A stretch of 38,590 bases of DNA from Planctomycetota bacterium (GTDB lineage Bacteria; Planctomycetota; Phycisphaerae; Sedimentisphaerales; Anaerobacaceae): the NCBI GenBank assembly GCA_030605475.1, contig JAUWIG010000055.1, forward strand, positions 1-38,590. Reading direction: 5' to 3'. The translations under genes were made by a program, and so were the position numbers. Positions within the stretch are counted from its first letter, which is position 1; each line of letters starts with the position of its first letter. The notes beneath the pieces were generated by a model. It was given only the letters and a program-made list of their open reading frames with translations. It ran no database searches and had not been told where the DNA came from. Positions 1 to 8,622 of the stretch are shown piece after piece.

Positions 1-57
1 GGCGAGGGCATTCTGGGCTGCGTCAAGACCGCTAAGGGCTATGGAATAACTATCCAT
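1..57 (-). CDS. flgK: Flagellar hook-associated protein FlgK, N-terminal fragment (cut by window edge)
   Basis: Only the first 19 codons are present; the gene runs off the left edge. The peptide MDSYSIALSGLDAAQNALA has the amphipathic start typical of axial flagellar proteins (SGL-x-AAQ-x-ALA). FlgK joins hook to filament. Assignment to FlgK rather than another rod or hook protein rests on position: it follows flgJ and flgN, and FlgN is the export chaperone for FlgK and FlgL. FlgB, FlgC or FlgL cannot be excluded from 19 residues. Confidence 0.6.
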   Translation of the reverse strand, partial: MDSYSIALSGLDAAQNALA

Positions 58-122
58 TTCTTAACTCCGTTTAGAATACAGTTCTTTGGGGTTGCCGTTT
101 GCTGTTTTTCGTAGATGTCCCT

Positions 123-686
123 TCAGAACTGCAAATTTACAAAAGCCGTGTCAGTTTGCCTTTTGGTAGACCCGTTGGAGTTGTAGTAAACCATCCCTGT
201 CTTCCCAAGGTCGAAAACACTCTTCAAAAGCAGGTTGTTGAATCTGGCACATTCTGACAAAAGTAATGCTACGCTCAAATGTTCTCTCTTAAGTTCCTTG
301 GTCAATGACCTTAATTTTGTCTTCCTTCTGGTTACCTGAGCTTTTCTTTCTTCCGGCAGCTCATCTTCGAGTCTGGATAGTGTCATTTGCTCGAGGTTAC
401 AGCCGAAAGCAATCGCCAATTCTTTTCGTATCGACTGCCGCTTCAATTCGTTGGCAGCGTAACTGTCCGATTCGGCCTGGATACTCTCGAGCAGTTTGCC
501 CAAAGAGACATCGTCTCGTTTGATAACCAGGCTGCGCAGTTCGTTCAATCGCGACAAAGTCTCCTGTATATGCTCGATATCTTTATCGAGGACGACCAAC
601 AGTTCGCCGATTTTATCCGGACTCCCATTTTGCGATTCCTCCGCAAAATAGTGGCCCTCTTTTACTTCAACTGCCATTGCTTTCAT
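123..686 (-). CDS. flgN: Flagellar export chaperone FlgN-like protein
   Basis: A 187-residue, largely helical, charged protein with no signal peptide or membrane segment. Heptad-like stretches lie near residues 25-60 and 95-145. FlgN-family proteins are cytoplasmic chaperones that escort FlgK and FlgL to the export gate. The call depends on the helical pattern (LLVVLDKDIEHIQETLSRL near the start) and on position between flgJ and the flgK start. The start ATG overlaps the flgJ stop (ATGA), indicating translational coupling; a second ATG three codons in is an alternative start. The sequence is diverged, so the name is a synteny-supported inference. Confidence 0.7.
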   Translation of the reverse strand: MKAMAVEVKEGHYFAEESQNGSPDKIGELLVVLDKDIEHIQETLSRLNELRSLVIKRDDVSLGKLLESIQAESDSYAANELKRQSIRKELAIAFGCNLEQMTLSRLEDELPEERKAQVTRRKTKLRSLTKELKREHLSVALLLSECARFNNLLLKSVFDLGKTGMVYYNSNGSTKRQTDTAFVNLQF

Positions 687-1027
687 ACGTTCTTATCCAG
701 CACCTCTGTTGTTGTGCTTGTCTGCTCCGAATTGGTCAAAAATTGGTATATATCTTTCCACAGTCCAAAGCCGCCGTTGTTTGCAATATCACGGGCCAGG
801 TATAACCAAAATATTCCCTGAACCTGTCTGGAAGCCTCATCTTTTTCAAAGCCCCAGTCCCCGATAGTATTTTTCATTTCGTCCAGCAACTTATTGAGTA
901 AAACGGACTCAAAATCTTTGGCTACCTGTTTTTTTCTCTCTTCTGAAACACCGTCGAGTTCGCTCAAATCCTTCAGTGGACTCGGCGGTGAGACTGGCTC
1001 GGTCAATATTAATTTTGCGATATCCAT
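683..1027 (-). CDS. flgJ: Rod-binding protein FlgJ, rod domain only
   Basis: A 114-residue protein matching the N-terminal rod-binding domain of FlgJ, including FESVLLNKLLDEMKNTIGDW and a later GIFWLYLARDIANNGGFGLW stretch. FlgJ caps the growing rod in the periplasm. The muramidase domain found in enterobacterial FlgJ (total about 310 residues) is missing, as is common outside gammaproteobacteria, so peptidoglycan must be opened by another enzyme. The stop overlaps the flgN start. A family A palindrome occupies the 63-base gap separating it from flgI upstream. Confidence 0.85.
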   Translation of the reverse strand: MDIAKLILTEPVSPPSPLKDLSELDGVSEERKKQVAKDFESVLLNKLLDEMKNTIGDWGFEKDEASRQVQGIFWLYLARDIANNGGFGLWKDIYQFLTNSEQTSTTTEVLDKNV

Positions 1028-1040
1028 CAGCGTTACTCTC

Positions 1041-1089
1041 GGGTTCCCATTTTGTTATTCATCGGGGTCCCCTCGCAAAACGGGGTTCC
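1041..1089. repeat. Palindromic repeat family A, copy 1 (flgI-flgJ gap)
   Basis: Left arm GGGTTCCCATTTTG and right arm CGCAAAACGGGGTTCC enclose a loop that holds a second GGGGTCCCC core. It fills almost the whole flgI-flgJ gap and ends two bases before the flgI stop codon. Related to the copies at 4803, 11391, 11483, 15507, 24876 and 31890. Confidence 0.7.
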
Positions 1090-1090
1090 T

Positions 1091-2242
1091 TTACATTATT
1101 TCCAGCTTAGCTTGAAGGGCGCCGGCTTTTTTCAAAGCGTTAAATATCGCTATAAGGTCTCTCGGTGTTGCTCCTATAGCATTGAGAGTATTGGCCAAAT
1201 CTGAAACGGTAACCGTCTGTGGCACAGGAATCAGGTAGCCATCTTTCTCTTCAACTCCTATCGTTGTGTCTGGAACAACTTGAGTTGTGGCGGCATCAGT
1301 GAAAGGCGCAGTCGGCTGGGAAACGAAGGCGCTTTCCTTGATTTTCACAACGAGGCTGCCCTGGGAGATTGCTACTTCCGATATACTGACGTTTTTTCCC
1401 ACCACAATGGTGCCGGTGCGCTCGTTAATAACCACTACCGCAGGGACATCAACCTTGACCTTGGGGCCAGTAATGTCGTCGATAAATCCAGCTATATCCA
1501 TCTGACTAATTTGAGTCGGCACTTTGACTTTGATAGTGCCGGCGTCAATCACCGTTGCACTGTTTGGATAAATTTGACTAACGGCTATGCTGATTTGCTC
1601 TGCAGTTGAAAAATCGCTGTTTCTAAGATTAAGTGTGATAAACCTCTGGCTGGCAACGTATTCGATAAAGGTGGCAATTTCGGCCTTTTCGACGATTGCG
1701 CCACTCGGTATTCGGCCGACTGTCTGATGGTTCTTTGTGATGGAGGCCTTATCGCCTGATACCGTCCAGCCGCCGATCGAAACTCCACCCTGGGCGACGG
1801 CATACACCTGGCCGTCAAGACCTTCTAAAGGTGTCGGCAAAAGCATTCCGCCCTGAAGACTTTTGGCATCTCCTATGGAAGAGACGTCAGCATCGATGCG
1901 CGAGCCTTCACGGGCAAAAGGCCCCAACTGGGCTGTTACCATAACAATGGCAATATTACCGCCGGTCAGCTTTTTAGGGTCAGGAAAAACAAGTCCTGAA
2001 TTCCTCAGTATATTCGTCAGCATTTGTTGCGAGGGCAGGGTGGTATCGCCAGTGCCGGCCAAGCCTATAATTAATCCTACGCCGGTGAGCGGATTGCTGC
2101 GAACCCCCTGTATGTCAACAATGTCTTTGATTCGCTCGCATTGTCCGACTTCAACCAACAGTGTACAAGTTATAAGTGCATAAGCTATAAGCACCTTTGT
2201 GCTCTTTTGCTCTTTTGCTCTTATGCTCTTCGTTGATTTCAT
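1091..2242 (-). CDS. flgI: Flagellar P-ring protein FlgI
   Basis: A 383-residue secreted protein forming the periplasmic P-ring, a bushing for the rod in peptidoglycan. Family hallmarks include RIKDIVDIQGVRSNPLTGVG followed by GLIIGLAGTGD near residues 37-66, and a C-terminal LNAIGATPRDLIAIFNALKK. Usual family length is about 350-370. The signal peptide core is LIAYALITCTLLV; before it lies a basic extension encoded by four tandem 8-base units (2200-2231). An in-frame GTG at 2192-2194, downstream of the tandem repeat, would give a conventional signal peptide and is an alternative start. Its presence with flgH implies a Gram-negative style envelope. Confidence 0.95.
   Translation of the reverse strand: MKSTKSIRAKEQKSTKVLIAYALITCTLLVEVGQCERIKDIVDIQGVRSNPLTGVGLIIGLAGTGDTTLPSQQMLTNILRNSGLVFPDPKKLTGGNIAIVMVTAQLGPFAREGSRIDADVSSIGDAKSLQGGMLLPTPLEGLDGQVYAVAQGGVSIGGWTVSGDKASITKNHQTVGRIPSGAIVEKAEIATFIEYVASQRFITLNLRNSDFSTAEQISIAVSQIYPNSATVIDAGTIKVKVPTQISQMDIAGFIDDITGPKVKVDVPAVVVINERTGTIVVGKNVSISEVAISQGSLVVKIKESAFVSQPTAPFTDAATTQVVPDTTIGVEEKDGYLIPVPQTVTVSDLANTLNAIGATPRDLIAIFNALKKAGALQAKLEIM
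2200..2231. repeat. Four tandem 8-base units in the flgI 5' coding region
   Basis: The plus strand reads TGCTCTTT twice, then TGCTCTTA and TGCTCTTC. The array lies between the annotated flgI ATG and its signal-peptide core. Since 8 is not a multiple of 3, gain or loss of one unit would shift the reading frame. Confidence 0.85.
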
Positions 2243-2284
2243 AAGCGTACACTTTCAAAAATAGTCACACAGCATTACCCGTAG

Positions 2285-2929
2285 TTAAAACGGCCAAACA
2301 ATGTCTAATACTCTGCCGAGCCAACCCGGGCTGTTAAAGGCTTCCGCGACACCCTTATTCCTGGTAACAATACAAAAGTTAGCAACGCGTTCGCTCTTAA
2401 CAGTGTTATCAAACGCAATATCGCTTGGCCTGACTATGCCGCTTACCTCAATGGCCTGTATATCACCTGCGATATTACGGTTTCGAGTTCCTATAACCAC
2501 AAGGTTACCGTTTGGCAGTATGTCTATAACAACTACGGTGATGAAATCGATAAAGCTGCGGTCGTCTTTGGATTCGGCCTTACTGTTCAACGTATTACTG
2601 GATTCAGCTGCAAAATCGAAACCGGGTATGAGAGGCTCGGGCATCAGTCTGTCGAAAGTCTTGCTACCACTTCCAAGAGTTGGTCCTCCATCAAAATCTA
2701 TTGACCGATTGGTTGTCTTTGACAGCTTTTTTTCTGCCTTGTTAACAAGTTTACTCTTTTCGGTAATCTCAATGGTCAATACATCACCTATGTTACGGGC
2801 TACGTCGTCGGCGTATAAATCCCTCATGTTCTTGTCCCTCCTGGCCCAGATAGAGCCCGCCTGTGAGCAGGCAGCCGAGCAGAGTAGAAACACCGATAAG
2901 ACAAGCGCTAAAATTATTCTATTGTTCAT
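2285..2929 (-). CDS. flgH: Flagellar L-ring protein FlgH
   Basis: A 214-residue exported protein forming the outer-membrane L-ring. After a hydrophobic signal (ILALVLSVFLLC) come candidate lipidation cysteines (C17 and C21); neither has a classic LAGC box. Family features follow: SIWARRDKNMRDLYADDVAR, then NIGDVLTIEITEKSK, and later GNLVVIGTRN and VSGIVRPSDI near residues 145-170. The length is close to the usual 220-230. It sits between flgA and flgI, 42 bases from flgI, and indicates that the organism has an outer membrane. Confidence 0.94.
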   Translation of the reverse strand: MNNRIILALVLSVFLLCSAACSQAGSIWARRDKNMRDLYADDVARNIGDVLTIEITEKSKLVNKAEKKLSKTTNRSIDFDGGPTLGSGSKTFDRLMPEPLIPGFDFAAESSNTLNSKAESKDDRSFIDFITVVVIDILPNGNLVVIGTRNRNIAGDIQAIEVSGIVRPSDIAFDNTVKSERVANFCIVTRNKGVAEAFNSPGWLGRVLDIVWPF

Positions 2930-2941
2930 TGCCTCTCCTTA

Positions 2942-3943
2942 TTAAAAAACAGGCTCCACGGTTCCGTCTTCATTGACCCTGGCTAAGATTATTCGTCGTG
3001 AATCTACGTTTCGCACTTTTATATATTCCCCTGCTCTGGCCTGCTGCATAGCTTTTCCGATGGCTGTAACCAAAAGTCCCGGCCTTTCAACCCGAATAAC
3101 AACAGTTTTATTTCGCCCAACGATAATCGCGGGCTCGGTGGGGCCTACCATACCTGGACGAATCACAGTATTTGTCGGCAGCCGGCGCCTGGCGATAAGA
3201 CCATAAGGAGAGCTCCAATCAGCAGGTTCGGGGTGGTTCGACAGGGTCTTTTCTATCTTGACATTCTCAGGAGTGATGGCCGCACCTGCGCCGAGTTCGA
3301 CCAGCGTTACCGCTCTGCGACAGTTGTATTTCAAACGGAAAGTTACTTCACGCGTCCCTATTTCTTTGCCGTTCGCAAACACAGCAATCTGAATCTTAGC
3401 CTGATTTTTCGTGCCGCTTGTGGTCAAACGCGGTGACAATTTGATATATTCGCTTGCCCCGGACACGACTAAATCTTTGGGTGTCCGTATTGGGTCCAAC
3501 TGGCAGACCAAAGGGTGTGGAGGATTTTTTTCCAGAAAGGACAAAGCCAGTTCAACGAATTCGCTGCCCTTGATAATTTGTTGCTGCCGTTTTATCGTTA
3601 TCTTTTCTGCACCGGTTAATGTTACTTTCGATGTGGGGATTTGGTTGCAGGCCAATCTGCTCAGGACCGTTGGTCTGTCAATGACAATTTTCTGGCCCGG
3701 CACTGAAATTCGCCCCAGGGTAATCTCACCGGCCCTGGCGACAAGAGATTCTTCACCACGGATTATGCTGACCTGGCCCAGTCTCGGAGCGTTGCCTTCA
3801 ATTGTAACTTCTCTCGGCAGGTAAATCTGAAGAACGGAATCTTTCTGTAGGCCGTCGGTTTCGCTGTTCACTGATGCCCGGCAAAATTGGGCTGATGCCA
3901 GCAAACAGGTAATCATAACAATGTTAGCTGCTTTACTACTCAT
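2942..3943 (-). CDS. flgA: Flagella basal-body P-ring formation chaperone FlgA
   Basis: A 333-residue periplasmic protein with an N-terminal signal peptide (IVMITCLLASAQFC). The C-terminal half contains the SAF-type region characteristic of FlgA: ITPENVKIEKTLS, ARRRLPTNTVIRPGMVGP, then RNKTVVIRVERPGLLVTAIG. FlgA assists assembly of FlgI into the P-ring. The protein is about 100 residues longer than the enterobacterial form, the extra part being N-terminal to the SAF region. It is followed after 12 bases by flgH and preceded after 12 bases by flgG, so the three are probably co-transcribed. Confidence 0.9.
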   Translation of the reverse strand: MSSKAANIVMITCLLASAQFCRASVNSETDGLQKDSVLQIYLPREVTIEGNAPRLGQVSIIRGEESLVARAGEITLGRISVPGQKIVIDRPTVLSRLACNQIPTSKVTLTGAEKITIKRQQQIIKGSEFVELALSFLEKNPPHPLVCQLDPIRTPKDLVVSGASEYIKLSPRLTTSGTKNQAKIQIAVFANGKEIGTREVTFRLKYNCRRAVTLVELGAGAAITPENVKIEKTLSNHPEPADWSSPYGLIARRRLPTNTVIRPGMVGPTEPAIIVGRNKTVVIRVERPGLLVTAIGKAMQQARAGEYIKVRNVDSRRIILARVNEDGTVEPVF

Positions 3944-3955
3944 AATGATATCTCG

Positions 3956-4744
3956 TTAAAATCTTGCTATTTGAATTGCTCGTCGGAGCATCTCGTCGCC
4001 CGCCCTTATTGCGCGGGAATTCGTCTCGTATGCTCGCTGGGCGGCTATAAGGTTGACCAGTTCGGTTATCATCTGGACATTGGATTTTTCCAGAAATCCA
4101 GACTGGATAGTGCCGAAACCACTTTCTCCCGCTGTGCCGGTCGTAGGCGAACCGCTTGCTTTGGTCTCTGCCAGCAGATTATCTCCTTTACTTGAAAGAC
4201 CTGATGGATTAGGAAATCGGGCCAGTTGAATGGTACCTACGACTGATGTAGTCCCCGCAGAATCGGTTACATTGACACCACCATCTTTTCCAATATCAAC
4301 TGAGACAGCATCCGTTGGAATACTAATGGCCGGCTCTATAATGTATCCGAGGGTCGTAACTAATTGCCCCTCGGCATTTGTTTGCAGCGTGCCGTCGCGA
4401 GTATACCTTATGTCACCATTTGGCAAAGTTACCTGAAGGAAGCCGTCACCTGCTATAGCTATGTCGAGAGGTCGGCCGGTATTTTGAAACTCACCCGTAG
4501 TGAAAACCTTTACTGTAGAGCCCGCCTGGACTCCGCTTCCTATTTCCATGCCGATGGGGGATATTATGCCTGAAGCCACTTCTGCGCCGGGTTCCCTCAT
4601 CTTTACATAAAGCAAATCGTGAAAGTCAAGTTGGCTTCGCTTGAAGCCTGTGGTGTTGATGTTGGCAAGGTTATTAGCGGTCACGTCCACCATCATCTGC
4701 TGGGCCGTCATAGCTGTCGCCGCAGTGGAAAATGCTCTTAACAT
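3956..4744 (-). CDS. flgG: Flagellar distal rod protein FlgG
   Basis: A 262-residue axial protein matching the usual FlgG length (about 260). It has the N-terminal rod signature MMVDVTANNLANINTTGFKR, then DLLYVKMREPG and the conserved GSGVQAGSTVKVFTTGEFQNTGR-type region. The C-terminal helix includes SNVQMITELVNLIAAQRAYE. It forms the distal rod passing through the P and L rings encoded next to it. The clear DLLY segment and longer C-terminus distinguish it from the flgF-like gene just upstream. An SD-like AAGGAGAA precedes the ATG. Confidence 0.95.
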   Translation of the reverse strand: MLRAFSTAATAMTAQQMMVDVTANNLANINTTGFKRSQLDFHDLLYVKMREPGAEVASGIISPIGMEIGSGVQAGSTVKVFTTGEFQNTGRPLDIAIAGDGFLQVTLPNGDIRYTRDGTLQTNAEGQLVTTLGYIIEPAISIPTDAVSVDIGKDGGVNVTDSAGTTSVVGTIQLARFPNPSGLSSKGDNLLAETKASGSPTTGTAGESGFGTIQSGFLEKSNVQMITELVNLIAAQRAYETNSRAIRAGDEMLRRAIQIARF

Positions 4745-4802
4745 AATTGTTCTCCTTATCTTAAGTTTTCACAAACGCAAAAGTGTATCCTGATAACTTT
4801 AA

Positions 4803-4832
4803 GGTTCCCATTTTGCTCTTTATCAGGGTCCC
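4803..4832. repeat. Palindromic repeat family A, copy 2 (flgF-flgG gap)
   Basis: GGTTCCCATTTTGC plus a partner GGGTCCC lie in the 87-base gap between flgG and the flgF-like gene. The right edge overlaps the flgF-like stop codon (4832-4834). Confidence 0.6.
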
Positions 4833-5566
4833 TAAGCCATAGCTACACTTATAATACTGCTGGAAACCTTCTTTTTGGCTTCGACAAACTTCATATTCGC
4901 TTCGTAGAGTCTGGCCACCATTATCATATCCACTAACTCGTCGACCATCTTAACGTTGGATACCTCCTGATAGCCCTGCTTTACGACTGTATTTTCCGCT
5001 GCGACCGGCGCTATGTCCTCGTCCGGCATTCGGAAGCGGCTGGTGCCGGCCGGCACAAGTTTATTTTCGTTGTCTTCGAAATCGACAAGTTTGAATTTAC
5101 CTATAGCTGTATCGCCGGCACTGATGCTCCCATCGCTTGAGACACTTAGTTGCGAAAGTCCCACATCGGTCGGTATCGTGATTGGCCCGGCTTCGCCTGC
5201 TACAGTTCTTCCTTCGGAGTCCACTATCTGGCCATTTTGGTTCATTTGGAACATTCCACTGCGGGTGTAGAGTGGCCCATCGGGCGTCTCTATCACGAAA
5301 AAGCCTTTGCCATACAGTGCAAAGTCCAGTGACCGGCCCGTCTCGATAACGCTGCCTTGGGAAAAATCAAGTGTTGAGTTCAAATCGACGCCGCCGGGAG
5401 AATCCGTTTTTACCCCAGCTTCTTGTGCCATAAGTGATTTTGAAAATGCGTTGCATCTGCGCTTATATCCAGGCGTACTTACATTAGCCAGATTGTGCGT
5501 AATGATATTAAATTCCTGCATTAACGCGTTAATACTTGAACCAACCTGGACTATAATCTCCGACAT
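4832..5566 (-). CDS. flgF: Flagellar proximal rod protein, FlgF-like
   Basis: A 244-residue rod protein of the FlgF/FlgG family. N-terminal motif: FNIITHNLANVSTPGYKRRC. Mid-region: GKGFFVIETPDGPLYTRSG. C-terminal helix: SNVKMVDELVDMIMVARLYE. It is called FlgF because the upstream neighbour is a canonical FlgG and this one is shorter and more divergent; FlgF forms part of the proximal rod. One base separates its ATG from the stop of the PilZ gene, indicating tight coupling. Confidence 0.85.
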   Translation of the reverse strand: MSEIIVQVGSSINALMQEFNIITHNLANVSTPGYKRRCNAFSKSLMAQEAGVKTDSPGGVDLNSTLDFSQGSVIETGRSLDFALYGKGFFVIETPDGPLYTRSGMFQMNQNGQIVDSEGRTVAGEAGPITIPTDVGLSQLSVSSDGSISAGDTAIGKFKLVDFEDNENKLVPAGTSRFRMPDEDIAPVAAENTVVKQGYQEVSNVKMVDELVDMIMVARLYEANMKFVEAKKKVSSSIISVAMA

Positions 5567-5567
5567 T

Positions 5568-6872
5568 TTAGACTTCCTGCACAGCCGCAGGCTCCGTAAC
5601 GCTTCCTTCCTTACCCTGCCTGCTGCCGGCAGGGGCCAGAATATCTTGACTTCTGATACCGGCTCTTAGAGAAGCTGCATTGGTAGCGCGCATCAGCATA
5701 TTAATGCCTGAATCGCTGAGTCCTATCAATTCAATCGCTATTGACAGACCATTTGGTGTATCTTCGATGTGCCTGACCTCGCCGATATCCTGTATTATTT
5801 TCGTTGAATCATTCCGGTCCTTTTCTTCATCCAACTTAAATACTACCAACACTTTTTCGTCTACCCCCACTTTGAGTGGAGCCTCTATACGCAAACCGGG
5901 ACCGGCCAGCTCGGTGACAGTTCCAGAGGTGAATTCCGGCGGTCCCCAGGAGTCGCCGGAAACGCTTGCTGGACCTCGGTACACTTTGAAACTCTTTATA
6001 CCGTCACCACCGTTTGAGGCAAGTGTTCTCGCAAATGGAAAGCTCGCAATGAATGCTGGCTTGTTTACAGGGACACGCAGAAAACGTCGGCGGTTGACGA
6101 ACCGTACATTATCACTGTGATTCAAGACCAATATGTCACCATCGTAACTGACCACAGAAGTGTCAAGTTCCCAAACCGAGCCGCCAAAATAATAACGCAC
6201 ACGCCAGAGCTCGCCGAAAGTAATTTTTACCGGCTTTGCCAATTTAACCGTCAGTTCCGTGTCATTATTTTCTAAGACAGTGGACTCGATATCTTCTGAA
6301 TCACCTGCTTTTTGGTGTTTTACATAAAGTTTTTTACCTACGGGGATTTGTCTGCTGCTCAATTTTTTCGCCTTGGCAGCCAGGCCTTTTGATGAGGCAG
6401 GTTTTTTCCGAAAGCCGAGTTTTTCGGCCAGGGCAAACAACTCAATTTCCAATTGTGTGCTTTCTTCGGTTCCTTGCTGTGCGCGGCTTTCTTCCAGCAT
6501 TTTGGCAGCTCCGCGGTCGAAAGCACCGTCTATGGTGAAAATCGATTCACTTCGCCTGAGTCTTGCTTTCCTTGCCATCTCAAGCAGGATTCGACGCTCG
6601 CGCTCGCTCAGCCCCCTTCTTGCAGCGTACTCAGTAAATAACCGGTCGGTAACCTTTTGTTTCTGCATCGTTTGATTGTAGCTGACTACAAAAAGCAATA
6701 CTGTTAATACAACTACGGCGACCAGACCTAATAGAATGAACCAGCGTCCAAAGGAGGTATTAAACCGGCCAGCGGCCTCCCACCGCTGCGGCGGCGTCAG
6801 CGCAAGGGACCCCAAAACAGTAGCGCTTAAGAGACCACTTAACCATCCTGTGATTACGGATGCGGTTATCAT
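5568..6872 (-). CDS. Membrane-anchored YcgR-like PilZ-domain protein
   Basis: A 434-residue protein inside the flgE-flgF operon. One strong transmembrane segment (WFILLGLVAVVVLTVLLFVV, about residues 45-64) is followed by a charged helical linker. Then comes a YcgR N-domain-like region (ITFGELWRVRYYFGG) and a C-terminal PilZ-like domain beginning RRRFLRVPV. In YcgR/FlgZ proteins, c-di-GMP binding to PilZ slows or stops the motor. The RxxxR half of the binding motif is present, but the second half ([D/N]xSxxG) appears as ELAGPG, so Asp/Asn and Ser are lost and only Gly remains. It may therefore bind ligand weakly or be structural. Location among rod and hook genes supports a motor role; the exact job is inference. 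Confidence 0.75.
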   Translation of the reverse strand: MITASVITGWLSGLLSATVLGSLALTPPQRWEAAGRFNTSFGRWFILLGLVAVVVLTVLLFVVSYNQTMQKQKVTDRLFTEYAARRGLSERERRILLEMARKARLRRSESIFTIDGAFDRGAAKMLEESRAQQGTEESTQLEIELFALAEKLGFRKKPASSKGLAAKAKKLSSRQIPVGKKLYVKHQKAGDSEDIESTVLENNDTELTVKLAKPVKITFGELWRVRYYFGGSVWELDTSVVSYDGDILVLNHSDNVRFVNRRRFLRVPVNKPAFIASFPFARTLASNGGDGIKSFKVYRGPASVSGDSWGPPEFTSGTVTELAGPGLRIEAPLKVGVDEKVLVVFKLDEEKDRNDSTKIIQDIGEVRHIEDTPNGLSIAIELIGLSDSGINMLMRATNAASLRAGIRSQDILAPAGSRQGKEGSVTEPAAVQEV

Positions 6873-6890
6873 ATCAAACTTCTAAAATTA

Positions 6891-8579
6891 CTATCTGATA
6901 AGGTTACTCAATTCTCGCAGGATGTCATTGGCAACTCTGATGGTCCTGGCGTTGGCTTGGAAGCCGTTTTGAGCTTGAATCATATTTACGAACTCGGTCG
7001 CCACATCAGCGTTGGATTTCTCCAATGCTCCACCATGAATGGTGCCGGCCCCGCCGGTCAAGGCCTGCGTAGCTACCGCCTCACCCGAGTTAGCCGAGGT
7101 GCTGAAGTATCCGCCGCCTTCACTTTCCAGAGCTGCTGGGTTCTGGAATAACGCTATCTGTAGAGTAGCGATGTTTTTCTTAATACCGTTGGAGAAAACT
7201 CCTATGAGTATGCCTTCTTGGTCGACTGAAACTGTGGAAAGTCTGCCTGCTTCATAACCATCCTGTTCTCTTGCTACTGCGGTAGAGTTTCCGGCGAACT
7301 GTGTCAAGCCATCCAACTTGCCTACGGTACCCAGTGATATCGCCATGGTCTGTTGATTTGCGGTATCATGTTCGAACGTTGCTACAAATTCAGCTGAATC
7401 GGACCCACCTAAACCATTGTAAGAACCATTGCTGGCAGAAAAGGTTATGTCTTCGATACGCCGATTGTCCATAGTTATCTGGTGGACATTGCCGGTGATT
7501 GAGGTCAGTACCATATCCCAGGTGTTGGCAGTATCTGTTCGGACAAATGCACCCGATAAAACGTGTTTGCCGCCTTGGGAGTCGTAAACCGTAATGTTAA
7601 TGCTTTTGACCTCCTCCCCTCCGACGGTCGATATTTTGAAATACGCCGGCACTTCCAGCGTACCATCCCCGGCGTACGACAGAGTCAGGTCTGACTTGCT
7701 GAAGCCGCTGTTATCATCGGTTATTCGGATTTGACCGTTGACCAAAGATGCGGTTGCATCGACAAGAACATCATTATTCAATTTATCTATAATATCTCCC
7801 AGCGTTTCGCTACCTGCCTCAGTAATATTATAGGTGTCGTTTAATGGATTACGGTCCGGGTCGTAACCGGTAATGGTAATTGTTCCCGACTCACCAACCC
7901 CCAACGTCCCGCCGGTCCCTGAGCCGCCGCTGAATTGGTCAAGCTCGTCAATTACTGTAGTTAATTCGGCTGTGGTTCCATCCTTAGTATAAGTCATATC
8001 CGAGGTTATTATGTTTGTTTGTGCCGTGTCAAATGTCGCATCGGCACTTAGGTTGCCGGATATCACTACTTGTGATGTGGTGTTCGCTGGCATCGCTACA
8101 TCGTAAGGGACGTGGATATCGGTGTTGCCGGCAATCTGGAAGCCGTCACTTTCGCCTACTGAACCGATACGCTGAACACGATAGCCTGTAGTAGGGTCGA
8201 CCAAAGTCGCGTCCGCATCAACTGCGAATGCACCTGCGCGAGTGTAAACGTTTCCTTCGCTACCCCTTATTACAAAATAGCCTTCCCCTTCTAGCGCCAG
8301 GTCCAAAGGATTACCCGTATTTACAAGATTGCCCTGCGACATATTGAGGCCTATACCGCTGATTCCAACGCCACTGCCCATTTGCTGAGGGTTGGTGCCG
8401 CCGACGTTAGTCGTCGGTGCCGACGCCTTTTTTATCGTCTCACTCAGCAGCTCCGCGAAGGTTATTCTGCTGGCCTTATAAGCGGAGGTATTGACATTGG
8501 CCAGGTTGTTTCCGGCGATATCAAGCATTTTTTGGTGGGCCTGCAGCCCGGTAACTCCAGCTGACAATGCAAAACTCAT
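6891..8579 (-). CDS. flgE: Flagellar hook protein FlgE
   Basis: A 562-residue hook protein. It starts MSFALSAGVTGLQAHQKMLD with the NNLANVNTSAYKASRITF axial motif and ends with SNADVATEFVNMIQAQNGFQ plus a terminal helix. In between are GNPLDLALEGEGYFVIRG and a large surface domain of beta-rich repeats. The length is above the 400-residue enterobacterial form; the extra sequence is a surface-exposed insert near residues 200-300 (rich in G, T, D). It follows flgD, the hook cap gene, by 43 bases, the usual order. Confidence 0.95.
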   Translation of the reverse strand: MSFALSAGVTGLQAHQKMLDIAGNNLANVNTSAYKASRITFAELLSETIKKASAPTTNVGGTNPQQMGSGVGISGIGLNMSQGNLVNTGNPLDLALEGEGYFVIRGSEGNVYTRAGAFAVDADATLVDPTTGYRVQRIGSVGESDGFQIAGNTDIHVPYDVAMPANTTSQVVISGNLSADATFDTAQTNIITSDMTYTKDGTTAELTTVIDELDQFSGGSGTGGTLGVGESGTITITGYDPDRNPLNDTYNITEAGSETLGDIIDKLNNDVLVDATASLVNGQIRITDDNSGFSKSDLTLSYAGDGTLEVPAYFKISTVGGEEVKSINITVYDSQGGKHVLSGAFVRTDTANTWDMVLTSITGNVHQITMDNRRIEDITFSASNGSYNGLGGSDSAEFVATFEHDTANQQTMAISLGTVGKLDGLTQFAGNSTAVAREQDGYEAGRLSTVSVDQEGILIGVFSNGIKKNIATLQIALFQNPAALESEGGGYFSTSANSGEAVATQALTGGAGTIHGGALEKSNADVATEFVNMIQAQNGFQANARTIRVANDILRELSNLIR

Positions 8580-8622
8580 TTTGTTTCTCCTTACACTTTT
8601 ATTTTAGAATCTTAATCTGATT

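Noticed and set aside
2301-2945. 214-residue open frame on the plus strand opposite flgH
   Set aside because: It covers the same bases as a well-supported flgH, lacks any family signature and is the usual antisense shadow.
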